The notes: generated from the sequence alone by a model not told the origin. A DNA stretch of 64,000 nucleotides from Planctomycetaceae bacterium (GCA_020638955.1 JACKHO010000004.1:1-64000); one strand, 5' to 3'. Shown: positions 9,033 through 18,417, numbered from the stretch's first letter. Numbers and translations are program-made.

Positions 9033-12000
9033 ATGACCGTGCAACTACAAGGAAGCGGCTACGAGTCGGCGCGGTGTTGGGCACGGCGACTGAAAACTTC
9101 CGTCGCATCCTGGTTGATTGTTCTGTGCTCCTGCGTGGTTGCGGCAGACGACATTGATTTCAGCAGGCAAATCGCACCAATTATTGAGCAGCACTGCATC
9201 CGATGCCATTCACCGGAGAACCGCAAAGGCGACATATCGCTCGCGACATCCGAGGACCTGCAGTCAAACGAGTACGTCATCTCTGGAGACCCAGACGGCA
9301 GTTACTTGATCGAGTTGATCACGTCACAGAATGTGCAACCGCCAGCCATGCCGCAAAAGCAGGAGCCGCTTTCAGACAATGAAGTCGACTTGTTGCGACA
9401 GTGGATTGGGCAAGGGGCAAAGTGGCCCGAGAACGTTGTCATCAAAGAGAAGGCAAAGGCGGATGCCTCATGGTGGTCGTATCAGCCGTTGAATGTCGCG
9501 ACTCGTTCTGAGTCGCCTTCCTCGCAGGGGCTTGAATCGGAGAGTCCGGCGACGATTGACGCATTCATTTGCGAGAAACTTGCGAAACACAACCTGAAAA
9601 AGTGCCCACCGGCGGATCGTCGAACACTCATTCGACGCTTGTCTTTTGATTTGCACGGCTTACCCCCTACGCCGGAAGAAGTTGAAGCATTCATTGAAGA
9701 CTCAGATCCACACGCTTACGAAAACCTGGTCGATCGAATGCTGGCATCGCCGCGTTATGGCGAACGCTTCGCTCAACACTGGCTGGATCTTGCTCACTAC
9801 GCGGACACCCACGGTTACGAACGCGATCAACGACGCAACAACGCCTGGCGCTATCGCGACTATGTGATCCGCGCATTCAATGAAGATCGTCCATACAATC
9901 GCTTTCTGCAGGAACAGATTGCCGGCGATGTGCTCTGGCCAGATGAGCAACAAGCCGTTATTGCAACCGGCTTTCTGGCGGCGGGTCCCTGGGACTTCGT
10001 CGGACAGGTGGAGACAAAGAGCCCGGAGTTGCAGCGTTCCGCAAGGTCCCTCGACCTGGATGACATGGCGACACAAGTCATGACCGCCACAATGGCCATG
10101 ACGATCAATTGCGCCAGATGCCACGACCACAAACTCGATCCGATTTCGCAACGGGAGTATTACCAGTTGCGAGCGGTCTTCGCGGGCATCAAACGCGAGG
10201 ATCGTGTGGTCAGTGACCAAAGTCTCAAGCAGCACCAGAAGCTGGAGCAAGATCTCATCGCTCGGCGTAATCAACTCGACTTTGAAAAAGGGCGGCTGGA
10301 AGGCGAGGGACTGAACCTGGCTGATATTGTTGGGGGTGGAAATGGACATGGCACGGGTACCTACCGCAATGCTATCGACCCGCGTAACGCCAAGGTGCAA
10401 ACCCGAGACTTCGGTAACCTTGGAAATGTCGTGACAAACAGCTTCTCGCCATCAGCGTTTGAGTTTGTCGATGGTGTATTCATACCGAATGGCGAGAACG
10501 GCGCGGCATCGATTCCGGTCAGTTCCACGGGACTTACGATCACTGGTCTGCCGACGACATCAGGCAACGCGTGGGACATGATTCGCAACGGCCCGGTAGC
10601 CAGTCAGCACTCTCCCGAGCTCGACGGAATCGACTTCACGAAAGACGGCCACAGCCTGTTGGGACTGCACGCGAATGCCGGGATCACGTTTGATCTGGCG
10701 GCGATGCATGATGCAGTTCGACTCCCGGAATCGAACGCGGAAAAGAGCCCTGACTCGGAGAGCCCAGCGACACTGCGTTTCACCGCCAACGTCGGCTATT
10801 TTGGGGCGGAGGGAGAGAATTTCGCCGACGCCTGGGTATTCGTGGATGGACGCAAGGTTTTCGAATTCCGCAAGTTGCGTCGGGCCGATGGCCTGCAGAA
10901 AATCGACATTGAAATCTCCGCCACAAATCGCTTTCTCACGCTGGTTTCAACCGATGGCGGTAATGGCTATGGCATGGATCAAATTGGCTTTGGCGATCCT
11001 CAGGTGAAGTTAGCCGCACCGCCCGCACTTACGGACGAAGTACACAACCGACTCGCGGAAATCAAAGCTCAGCGCGAGCAAATTGAAAAAGAAATTGCTG
11101 CACTCGGTCCACCACCTCGTTTCTACGGAGTTGTCGCAGAACAGACCATTCCAGAAGTGAAGCTATTGACGCGTGGCAATCCAGAGTCTCCGACGGGCGA
11201 CGCGCTACCCCCTGCCGCATTATCGACATTGGCGATGCTCGATGCAGAACTTGGAACATTAGAAACCATTGAAGGTGAAAGACGGGCTGCCCTGGCCCGC
11301 TGGATTACTCATCCGGACAACCCACTCGTGCGTCGAGTCATCGTGAACCGTTTGTGGCAATGGCACTTTGGTACCGGGCTGGTCGATACCCCCAGTGATT
11401 TTGGTTACGGCGGTGGTCGCCCCTCGCATCCCGAGCTACTGGACTGGCTTGCTGATGAACTGGCGAGGCGGAACTGGTCACTCAAGGCAATGCATCGGCT
11501 CATTGTCACGAGTGACACGTACAAACAAGTCAGCACGGTCGGTGAACCACGAGCGCTTAAAGTCGATCCCACGAAGATCGACGCCGATAACCGCTTGCTC
11601 TGGCGACAGAATCCGCGTCGCATCGAAGCAGAAGCCATTCGCGATTCCGTGTTGTCTGTTAGCGGCAAACTGAATCCCGAGCGCGGCGGCCCCGGCTTTG
11701 AAGACTTCGAATACCAGGACGCATATGCTCCAATTTACACCTACATCACGGCTGACGAACCGGAGCTTTGGAGACGCAGTATCTACCGCTACAGGGTCCG
11801 CACAACACCAGACCGGTTTCTCACGACGTTCGACTGCCCCGACCCGGCCAACTTGACACCGCAGCGGCTCACAACCACAACACCTCTGCAATCGCTTGCG
11901 CTTTACAACAACGATTTCATGCTCCGACAGGCCCGCTACTTCGCGGAAAGACTCGAAAGGGAGGTCGGAAACGACTCAAACGCCCAGGTTCAACGAGCCT

Positions 12001-12131
12001 TTGAACTGGCTTTTGGACGACATCCGACTCCCCAGGAAACCAGCCTTTCAACAGACTTCGTAGATAAACAGGGACTTTTCACCTTTTGTCGCTCTCTGTT
12101 TAATGCAAACGAGTTTCTGTATGTCGACTAA
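9033..12131 (+). CDS. PSCyt1/DUF1549/DUF1553 cytochrome-like protein with CBM-like insert
   Basis: Large exported protein (1032 residues) of the planctomycete-specific PSCyt/PSD1 class. A signal peptide (ASWLIVLCSCVVAA, residues 26-38) precedes a c-type cytochrome-like domain with a haem motif CIRCH (residues 55-59). Then comes DUF1549 (about 180-400) with the family CARCHDHKLDPIS motif near residue 360, and DUF1553 at the C-terminus (about 750-1025, WITHPDNPLVRRVIVNRLWQ). Between them, residues 586-658 resemble an NPCBM-type carbohydrate-binding module (VFVDGRKVFEFRKL, VSTDGGNGYGMDQIGFGDP). The ATG at 9033 follows GAAGGAG by eight bases. The family is linked to polysaccharide breakdown in planctomycetes, but no reaction has been established. 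It overlaps the next gene, implying an operon. Confidence 0.87.
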   Translation: MTVQLQGSGYESARCWARRLKTSVASWLIVLCSCVVAADDIDFSRQIAPIIEQHCIRCHSPENRKGDISLATSEDLQSNEYVISGDPDGSYLIELITSQNVQPPAMPQKQEPLSDNEVDLLRQWIGQGAKWPENVVIKEKAKADASWWSYQPLNVATRSESPSSQGLESESPATIDAFICEKLAKHNLKKCPPADRRTLIRRLSFDLHGLPPTPEEVEAFIEDSDPHAYENLVDRMLASPRYGERFAQHWLDLAHYADTHGYERDQRRNNAWRYRDYVIRAFNEDRPYNRFLQEQIAGDVLWPDEQQAVIATGFLAAGPWDFVGQVETKSPELQRSARSLDLDDMATQVMTATMAMTINCARCHDHKLDPISQREYYQLRAVFAGIKREDRVVSDQSLKQHQKLEQDLIARRNQLDFEKGRLEGEGLNLADIVGGGNGHGTGTYRNAIDPRNAKVQTRDFGNLGNVVTNSFSPSAFEFVDGVFIPNGENGAASIPVSSTGLTITGLPTTSGNAWDMIRNGPVASQHSPELDGIDFTKDGHSLLGLHANAGITFDLAAMHDAVRLPESNAEKSPDSESPATLRFTANVGYFGAEGENFADAWVFVDGRKVFEFRKLRRADGLQKIDIEISATNRFLTLVSTDGGNGYGMDQIGFGDPQVKLAAPPALTDEVHNRLAEIKAQREQIEKEIAALGPPPRFYGVVAEQTIPEVKLLTRGNPESPTGDALPPAALSTLAMLDAELGTLETIEGERRAALARWITHPDNPLVRRVIVNRLWQWHFGTGLVDTPSDFGYGGGRPSHPELLDWLADELARRNWSLKAMHRLIVTSDTYKQVSTVGEPRALKVDPTKIDADNRLLWRQNPRRIEAEAIRDSVLSVSGKLNPERGGPGFEDFEYQDAYAPIYTYITADEPELWRRSIYRYRVRTTPDRFLTTFDCPDPANLTPQRLTTTTPLQSLALYNNDFMLRQARYFAERLEREVGNDSNAQVQRAFELAFGRHPTPQETSLSTDFVDKQGLFTFCRSLFNANEFLYVD

Positions 12132-13542
12132 CATGCTCTCTTCTCGACGACAGTTTCTCCAAACCGCTGCGGGCGGACTTGGTGGCCTCGCGCTGACGTC
12201 CATGCTGAACGGCGAATGCCTCGCCCAACCGCATCACGCTCCCAAGGCGAAACGTGTGATTCAAATCTTCTGTCCTGGAGGAATGAGTCAGGTCGACACT
12301 TTCGATTACAAGCCGGAACTTGAAAGGCGGAATGGAACGCCGTTTGATCCCGAAGGCACCCTGCAGTTCTTCGCATCAAAGCCGGGCAACTGTCGTGGCA
12401 GTCACTGGAAGTTTCGGCAGCACGGCCAGTCTGGATTGTGGATGAGCGACCTGTTTCCCAGACTCGCGACCTGCATTGATGACATGGCATTTATCTATTC
12501 AATGCACAGCAAGACGGCATTGCATGGTCCCGCGTGCTTCATGATGAATACCGGATACACGCTTCCCGGCTTTCCCAGCATGGGGTCTTGGGTCACTTAC
12601 GGACTCGGCAGTGAAGCCGAAGACCTCCCCGCATTTGTCGTCCTGCCCGATCCGCGCGGACTACCACCAGGCGGCGTGATCAACTGGGGATCGGGCTTTC
12701 TCCCGGCCCAATTCCAGGCGACAACGCTCGACACGTCCAACGTAAGGCAGCCCATTGCTGATCTATTTCCACCGGAGGAATTTGCTGAAGCAACGACCGA
12801 AGCTGATCGTGCCGGTCTGGAGTTTCTCGCTGAACTGAATGGATTGCATCAGGAGACACGCAGCCAGAACAGCGAACTCGAAGCACGCATTAAGGCATAC
12901 GAAATGGCTGCTCGGCTGCAACTGAGCGCGCCCGAATTGACAGATTTGAGCAAAGAGTCCACTGCCACAAAACAACTCTACAACGTTGACCACGCCGAAA
13001 TCGGCCCCTTCGGTCGTCAGTGTCTATTGGCAAGGCGACTTGTGCAACGGGGAGTTCGTTTTGTCCAAATCTACTGTGGCGCCGAGAACACGACGGCCAA
13101 GAAGATTCGCCCAAACTGGGACAGCCATGAGGACCTGACTCGTGACCACGGCTATTGGGGTACCGTGCTGGATAACGGTGCTGCTGCACTGCTCACCGAC
13201 TTGAAGCGACAGGGAATGCTCGACGACACGCTGGTCATCTGCACGACGGAGTTTGGCCGGCAGCCTGGTGCTCAAGGGGGAGAAGGGAAAGGCAGAGACC
13301 ACAATGCCGGCGCCTTCACGGCATGGCTGGCTGGTGGGGGTATTAAAGGTGGATTTGGATACGGGGCTACTGATGAACTTGGCTTCAAAGCCGTGGAACA
13401 TCCAACCTATTGCTACGACCTGCACGCAACGGCGCTGCACTTACTCGGCATCGATCACACGCGGTTAACGTATTACCACAATGGCATCGAACGACGGCTG
13501 ACCGATGTTCATGGGCATTTAATCGAGGAGATTGTTGCATGA
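12121..13542 (+). CDS. DUF1501 protein, Tat-exported
   Basis: DUF1501 family (sulfatase/alkaline-phosphatase-superfamily fold), exported by the Tat system. The N-terminus SSRRQFLQTAAGGLGGLAL is a twin-arginine leader. Family features follow: RVIQIFCPGGMSQVDTFDYKP near residue 40, CLLARRLVQRGVRFVQIYCG in the middle, and the C-terminal VICTTEFGRQPGAQ and GKGRDHNAGAFTAWLAGGGI, where the conserved His and Asp of the fold lie. At about 473 residues it has normal length. The start is uncertain: ATG at 12121 overlaps the previous gene by 11 bases, and ATG at 12133 is equally possible. DUF1501 genes almost always follow a DUF1549/1553 gene, as here. The molecular role is unknown. Confidence 0.88.
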   Translation: MSTNMLSSRRQFLQTAAGGLGGLALTSMLNGECLAQPHHAPKAKRVIQIFCPGGMSQVDTFDYKPELERRNGTPFDPEGTLQFFASKPGNCRGSHWKFRQHGQSGLWMSDLFPRLATCIDDMAFIYSMHSKTALHGPACFMMNTGYTLPGFPSMGSWVTYGLGSEAEDLPAFVVLPDPRGLPPGGVINWGSGFLPAQFQATTLDTSNVRQPIADLFPPEEFAEATTEADRAGLEFLAELNGLHQETRSQNSELEARIKAYEMAARLQLSAPELTDLSKESTATKQLYNVDHAEIGPFGRQCLLARRLVQRGVRFVQIYCGAENTTAKKIRPNWDSHEDLTRDHGYWGTVLDNGAAALLTDLKRQGMLDDTLVICTTEFGRQPGAQGGEGKGRDHNAGAFTAWLAGGGIKGGFGYGATDELGFKAVEHPTYCYDLHATALHLLGIDHTRLTYYHNGIERRLTDVHGHLIEEIVA

Positions 13543-16070
13543 GTCGCACAGTCTTTTCCTTGCTTCAAGGAGCTTGCCTGCTGCTTTTGCTCTCCGCCGT
13601 AGAAGCAGCAGCTGCGGAAATTCCGGAACCACTCATCAAGCTGATTCGCCAGACGTGCCTTGAATGCCATGCAGGAGAGACTGCGGAAGGTGAACTCGAT
13701 TTGGCTTCACTGCCGTTCACTCTCGACGACCGAGACCTGCGCGAGCGCTGGATTTTGATTCACGATCGAATCCATGCTGGCGAAATGCCGCCCGATCCAA
13801 CGGGAATTTCCGCCCCCAATCGTCAGACGCTGCTCAGCGCCTTAAACGATGCAATTGCAAGAGCCGATCGCACCGACGTCGAGGCAAACGGCAGGGGGCC
13901 GTTGAGACGACTGACTCGCGAGGAGTACGAACATAACCTGCGTGACGTCCTTCAACTGCCGCTGCTGGATATCCGTGACATGCTGCCCGAGGATCGCGTG
14001 GTTCGGCGATTCACGAAGACTGCCACCGGTCTCGACATGTCCCGTGTGCAACTGGCCGCCTACCTTGATGCTGCCGAAGCCGCGTTACTTCAGGCTATCG
14101 CCACTAGTACGGAGCCACCACCGAGTGCAAAGTATCGAGCAAGCGGCACACAGTTGTTTTCGGCGACCAGTACATTTGGTGAACGCGAGGCCATGTTTTT
14201 TGCCTTTGACAACAAGGCCGTCGAAGGCAAAGCACTGGAAGATCTTCAAAACGATCCCGGTCTGGAACTGGCGCTGTTCCGGTCGGCTCATTGGCCCTAT
14301 TTCGGATATCCGCGTGGATTCGTGGCGAAACTTCCGGGTGAATACCGAGTCCGCTTTTCCGCGCGGGCGGTCCTGCAAACAGAAGGATATCAACTGCAGG
14401 CGGCAACGGAGCCGGTGCCAATGACGTTCCGCGCACGGAAGCCATCCGGCCCCGATGTCTCCGGCGATGTGCGGGCCACCGGTGGAATCATGGACATTCA
14501 GCCCCAACCCGCTGTGTACGAGACGACCATTCGTTTACTCCCGACAGAAACATTCGAGTACAGTCTGCTCGGTCTGCCGGTGCCACTGGCACGTAACGTC
14601 AATGGCGGACCGCCGACCTATCGCTATCCACCATTTCCGGAAGGCGGCCAGCCGGGTGTTGCCTTTCAGTGGCTGGAAGTCGAAGGACCATTAGCACCGG
14701 AGTCGTGGCCGCCACCGTCACATCGAGTGTTGTTCGACGATATCGGACCTGACGTCAACTCCGAGAATCCGACCGAAGACGCACGGCGATTATTACGACG
14801 GTTCGTCAATCACGCTGCACGAGAACCAGTCCCCGATGAACACCTGACCCAGTTCGAGAATCTTATCCTGCGACGGCTTGATCAGGGCAGTTCGTTCTCC
14901 GAAGCGATGATTACTGGCTACAAGGCGTTCCTCTGTTCCAGCCACTTCCTCTACCTGAAAGAACCGACCGATCCAGCGACCGACGATCTGACTCAATATG
15001 CCATCGCCTCGCGGCTGTCGCATTTCCTGACAAATACGCGACCAGATGTCGACTTGATGGAACTGGCCTCCTCGGGAAAGCTTCGCGAGGCCGACAGTCT
15101 TCGCCAGGAGACAAATCGGCTTATTGACAGTCCCGGATTCGATCGGTTCGTCGAGAATTTCACCGACTACTGGCTCGACTTGCGCAACATTCGACGTGAC
15201 GAACCGGATATACGTCTGCATCCCGAATACCGGTTCGACGACTACCTGATCGAATCGATGAATTGCGAAACTCGCACCTTCTTCGCGGCGATGATTCGCG
15301 AGAATCTCCCCGCGAATGTGTTGATCGAAGCGGACTTTGTCTACGCCAATGATCGACTTGCACGGCATTACGGACTGGCACCGCTCAGCGGATCCAGCAT
15401 GAGAAAAGTCTTACTACCCAATGACAGCCCCTACGGTGGCCTGCTGACTCAAGCCGCCATGATGAAAGTGACCTCCAACGGCACATCGACCTCCCCCGTC
15501 GTGCGCGGTGCGTGGATCATGGAGAGATTAATTGGGCAACCGCCGCCGCCACCCCCCAAAAGTGTCCCAGCGGTGGAGCCAGACATTCGCGGGGCGAAGA
15601 CAATTCGCGAACTGTTAGCTTTACACACCAAATCGGCGTCGTGTGCTGCTTGTCACGCAAGGTTCGACCCCGTTGGCCTGGCTCTGGAGAACTTCGACGT
15701 GATGGGCAAATGGCGAACCCGTTATCGAGGGATTGAACAAGGAGAGCCAATCACCGGCATTGACCGCGCTGGCCACGACTTCGCCTACACGCTTGCCGAG
15801 CCGGTCGACGCCAGCGGCCAACTGTTGGACGGACGTCGCTTCCAAGACATCCACGAACTGAAAGCCTTGCTGTCAGACAATCCCCGTCAATTGGCCCGTA
15901 ATCTTCTGCACCAGCTCACTCTCTATGCCACCGGAACACCTGTGCGGTTCTCAGATCGTGCAGAGATTGAGTCAATGCTCGACGCATGTGAAGCGGACGG
16001 ATATCGAATGCGCGATCTCGTTCACGTACTCGTGCAGAGCCGGATATTTTTGGGCGGAGAAATTGATTGA
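13539..16070 (+). CDS. DUF1587/1595/1592/1588/1585 cytochrome-like protein
   Basis: Exported 843-residue member of the second planctomycete cytochrome-like class. The signal peptide MSRTVFSLLQGACLLLLLSA is followed by a PSCyt1-type segment with a CLECH haem-like motif and the hallmark RIHAGEMPP. DUF1587 then begins RRLTREEYEHNLRDVLQLPL. The later domains include DUF1592 (ALLQ to YLKEPTDPATDDLTQYAIASRLSHFLTNTRPD), DUF1588 (NGTSTSPVVRGAWIMERLIGQPPPPPP plus CAACHARFDPVGLALENFDVMG) and DUF1585 at the end. The ATG overlaps the DUF1501 stop (ATGA), showing translational coupling. In most planctomycetes this class is paired with a DUF1552 gene, which indeed follows at 16482. The role is inferred only from family co-occurrence. 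Confidence 0.87.
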   Translation: MSRTVFSLLQGACLLLLLSAVEAAAAEIPEPLIKLIRQTCLECHAGETAEGELDLASLPFTLDDRDLRERWILIHDRIHAGEMPPDPTGISAPNRQTLLSALNDAIARADRTDVEANGRGPLRRLTREEYEHNLRDVLQLPLLDIRDMLPEDRVVRRFTKTATGLDMSRVQLAAYLDAAEAALLQAIATSTEPPPSAKYRASGTQLFSATSTFGEREAMFFAFDNKAVEGKALEDLQNDPGLELALFRSAHWPYFGYPRGFVAKLPGEYRVRFSARAVLQTEGYQLQAATEPVPMTFRARKPSGPDVSGDVRATGGIMDIQPQPAVYETTIRLLPTETFEYSLLGLPVPLARNVNGGPPTYRYPPFPEGGQPGVAFQWLEVEGPLAPESWPPPSHRVLFDDIGPDVNSENPTEDARRLLRRFVNHAAREPVPDEHLTQFENLILRRLDQGSSFSEAMITGYKAFLCSSHFLYLKEPTDPATDDLTQYAIASRLSHFLTNTRPDVDLMELASSGKLREADSLRQETNRLIDSPGFDRFVENFTDYWLDLRNIRRDEPDIRLHPEYRFDDYLIESMNCETRTFFAAMIRENLPANVLIEADFVYANDRLARHYGLAPLSGSSMRKVLLPNDSPYGGLLTQAAMMKVTSNGTSTSPVVRGAWIMERLIGQPPPPPPKSVPAVEPDIRGAKTIRELLALHTKSASCAACHARFDPVGLALENFDVMGKWRTRYRGIEQGEPITGIDRAGHDFAYTLAEPVDASGQLLDGRRFQDIHELKALLSDNPRQLARNLLHQLTLYATGTPVRFSDRAEIESMLDACEADGYRMRDLVHVLVQSRIFLGGEID

Positions 16071-16091
16071 TGATTGTCGACTGGTGATTTG
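16063..16091. repeat. Left arm of inverted repeat around the 4HB gene
   Basis: This 29-bp stretch starts TTGATTGATGATTGTCG and ends in GGTGATTTG. It matches the reverse complement of 16529-16557 at 26 of its first 28 positions. It overlaps the last codons and stop of the DUF1592 gene. Together the two arms enclose the broken four-helix-bundle gene. Confidence 0.75.
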
Positions 16092-16126
16092 TGATATGTG
16101 AAGGAAGTAGGAATTAAGGTCGTGAC

Positions 16127-16485
16127 ATGACAAAGGCGGGTGATATTGAAGATCGACTGATCGACTTTGCGGTCCGTGTGTTGAAAGTGACGGAGGCTTT
16201 GCCGAGAACAAAGGCAGGAAATCACATCGCTGGTCAACTCGTTCGGTCTGGAACGTCGCCGGCCCCCAACTACGGTTAAGCGCAGAGTGCTGAATCTCGC
16301 CGCGACTTCATCCACAAGATGAAAATCGGCCTGAAGGAACTTAGAGAGACATTGATCTGGTTGCGCATTATCGAACGCAAAGTGTTGTGCCCGCCCGAAC
16401 GACTGACATCATCATAGAATGTAACGAACTGGTCGCGATCTTTGTAAAGAGCGTCAAGACCGCGGAGGAAAAGGCAAAGAAATGA
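16127..16485 (+). pseudogene. Four-helix-bundle (S23/IVP-type) protein, broken
   Basis: The first 50 codons (MTKAGDIEDRLIDFAVRVL ... SGTSPAPNYG) and the following AQSAESRRDFIHKMKIGLKE ... IERKVL match the four-helix-bundle family encoded by rRNA intervening sequences and found as stand-alone genes in many bacteria. Two lesions are visible. A TAA at 16277-16279 stands where the family has Glu (NYG-E-AQSAESRRDF). A frameshift near 16400-16415 moves the conserved end ECNELVAIFVKSVKTAEEKA into another frame. The original stop (TGA at 16485) overlaps the ATG of the DUF1552 gene, so the insertion was well fitted to the operon. The gene lies inside an inverted repeat. The active protein probably bound RNA or served a reverse-transcriptase-like partner; that role is not established. 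Confidence 0.82.
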
Positions 16486-17840
16486 CCAACACACAACCCG
16501 ACCTTGGCGGTTCCGACTTCAACATTCCAAAATCACCAATCGACAATCGTCAATCAAGGGTTTCGCGGCGTCGTTTTCTCCGCGGAGCCGGAGTCGCACT
16601 GGCAATTCCCCTGCTGGAATGCGTGCGGCCTGCGTTCGCCAGGGAAGCCGAATCACCTGCTCCGCGCCGGATGCTGTTAATCTCCAACAACCTCGGCGTA
16701 TTGCCGAAGCAATTTTTTCCGAAATCATCCGGACGGGATTACGAACTTTCACCCTACCTGCAAGACCTTGCTGAGTTTCGTAACGAATTCACCGTATTCA
16801 GCGGCCTGTCACATCCGGACGTTGATGGGGGGCACAGCACGGAGAACTGTTTTCTGACAGCGGCTCGCGGCCCGACAAAGAGCGGCTTTCGCAACACAAT
16901 ATCGCTCGATCAATTTGCCGCCGAACGATTGGGACCAGTAACGCGATTTCCCACGCTGAATTTGGGTGTGAACATCGACAAGGCGAATCGCAGTCTCTCC
17001 TGGACGCGCGACGGTGTGCTGTTGCCGGCAGAAGACAGCGCGTCGGCCCTGTTCCGTAAAATGTTTGTTCAGGGCGATCCGTCAGCAGTCAAACGGCAGT
17101 TACACAAGCTCGACGAACGGGCCAGCATTCTCGACGCGCTGCTGGATGACACGCGTCAGTTCCAGCGAGCGCTTGGTCGCGATGATCAATCGCGTCTCGA
17201 TCAGTACCTCACTTCCGTTCGCGAAATTGAGCAGCGTCTCGATGCGGCACGCCAGTGGGAATTGCGTCCAAAGCCAACAACCAACGAACAGCCACCTGAC
17301 GACATTCGCGACCAAAAGCAGTTCTTTGAAAAATTCGACCTGATGTTGTCGATGGCGCGTCTTGCTTTCGAGTCCGATTCAACTCGCATCATCACACTCA
17401 TGGTCGATGCTTTCGCAACCCCGCCGTTTAACCTGCATCCTAATCAGAACACATCCGACGGTTACCACAACTTGAGCCACCATGGTCAATCAGAGTCGAA
17501 AGTGCAGCAACTCATGGATGCCGACCATCAACAAATGATGCTACTCCATAAACTGTTCACACGGCTTACCGAGGTTCGTGAAGACGAAGATCGACTGCTG
17601 GACCGCACGATGATTCTGTTCGGCAGCAACATGGGAGACGCGAACACCCACGACAACACCAACATGCCTATCCTGCTGGCAGGCGGCGGATTCAAACATG
17701 GTCAGCATTTGGCCTTCCGACATGACCGCAACCAGCCCCTGTGCAATTTGTTTGTCACCATGCTTCAGAAACTTGGCGTCGAAACGGAGTCCTTTGCCAG
17801 CAGCAGCGGCACGTTGAATGAAATTGCTTCGAATACTTGA
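16482..17840 (+). CDS. DUF1552 protein, Tat-exported
   Basis: DUF1552 family, 452 residues, probably exported through Tat. The leader is SRRRFLRGAGVALAIPLLEC (about residues 28-47), followed by the family segment PRRMLLISNNLGVLPKQFFP and the core FTVFSGLSHPDVDGGHSTENCFLTAA. The C-terminal half has ESDSTRIITLMVDAF and DRTMILFGSNMGDANTHDNTNMPILLAGGGFKHG, typical of the family. The first ~27 residues before the Arg pair are unusual: PKSPIDNRQS is encoded by the right arm of the inverted repeat that surrounds the four-helix-bundle pseudogene. The native start may therefore have been displaced by that insertion. The start chosen is ATG 16482, overlapping the pseudogene stop. DUF1552 proteins pair with DUF1592-type proteins; the role is unknown. 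Confidence 0.85.
   Translation: MTNTQPDLGGSDFNIPKSPIDNRQSRVSRRRFLRGAGVALAIPLLECVRPAFAREAESPAPRRMLLISNNLGVLPKQFFPKSSGRDYELSPYLQDLAEFRNEFTVFSGLSHPDVDGGHSTENCFLTAARGPTKSGFRNTISLDQFAAERLGPVTRFPTLNLGVNIDKANRSLSWTRDGVLLPAEDSASALFRKMFVQGDPSAVKRQLHKLDERASILDALLDDTRQFQRALGRDDQSRLDQYLTSVREIEQRLDAARQWELRPKPTTNEQPPDDIRDQKQFFEKFDLMLSMARLAFESDSTRIITLMVDAFATPPFNLHPNQNTSDGYHNLSHHGQSESKVQQLMDADHQQMMLLHKLFTRLTEVREDEDRLLDRTMILFGSNMGDANTHDNTNMPILLAGGGFKHGQHLAFRHDRNQPLCNLFVTMLQKLGVETESFASSSGTLNEIASNT
16529..16557. repeat. Right arm of inverted repeat around the 4HB gene
   Basis: The reverse complement of this stretch begins TTGATTGACGATTGTCG and matches the left arm at 16063-16091 with two mismatches over 28 bases. 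It lies in frame inside the N-terminal codons of the DUF1552 gene and encodes SPIDNRQS. Confidence 0.75.
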
Positions 17841-17985
17841 TCCAGCGTATGTCTGTATTGGCGAAAGAACGCAGCCTGCAACCCGCATGTGCTGTAACGT
17901 TTCACAGGGGCCAACAGATCAGTCCCCGGTCTGAACTGGACACCGGCATTCACTTTGAATACACGGATTTTACAGCAAGAATACG

Positions 17986-18318
17986 ATGGCCAACAACGGA
18001 GCCGATGAATTGACCGAAAACGAACCGCAGTACCTGCCGCATCCCATTGACACGGTCGGCATTACCTTGACCGCCGAAATTTTGGCCCTCACGGAGAAAC
18101 TGGCGGAGCATGCACATGAAATCTGGGCTCAACAGCGGCTGAAAGATGGCTGGAAATTCGGCCCCGCACGAAATGATGAGCGGAAGGAACATCCCTGTTT
18201 AGTTCCGTATGCAAACCTGCCCGATTCGGAAAAGCAGTACGATCGCAACGCGGCCATTGATACGCTCAAAGCCATTGTTGCTTTGGGATATAAAATCGTC
18301 GGGCCCAGTGAACAATAA
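17986..18318 (+). CDS. RyR domain protein
   Basis: A small stand-alone RyR domain (named after the repeats of ryanodine receptors) of 110 residues. The family signature is complete: LAEHAHEIWAQQRLKDGW, then KFGPARNDERKEHPCLVPY, and NLPDSEKQYDRNAAIDTLKA followed by GYKIV at the C-terminus. There is no signal peptide or membrane segment, so the protein is cytoplasmic. The next gene begins 99 bases downstream on the same strand and ends in a diverged RyR-like domain, so the two probably function together. Bacterial RyR domains have been proposed to bind nucleotide-like ligands in signalling or defence systems; that proposal comes from comparative genomics and is not shown here. The ribosome-binding site is weak. 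Confidence 0.85.
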   Translation: MANNGADELTENEPQYLPHPIDTVGITLTAEILALTEKLAEHAHEIWAQQRLKDGWKFGPARNDERKEHPCLVPYANLPDSEKQYDRNAAIDTLKAIVALGYKIVGPSEQ

Positions 18319-18417
18319 CTCGTGCATTTGCTCTCGGTCTTCGTTACTTTCGAGACTCAACGATTGCCGGAGAGGCACGTTCTCACGCAGAAACGGGACA
18401 CTTGAGGGGCACAAGAA

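Noticed and set aside
9702..10400. A 232-codon minus-strand frame
   Set aside because: It lies antisense to the DUF1549 domain of the PSCyt protein and has no recognisable features.
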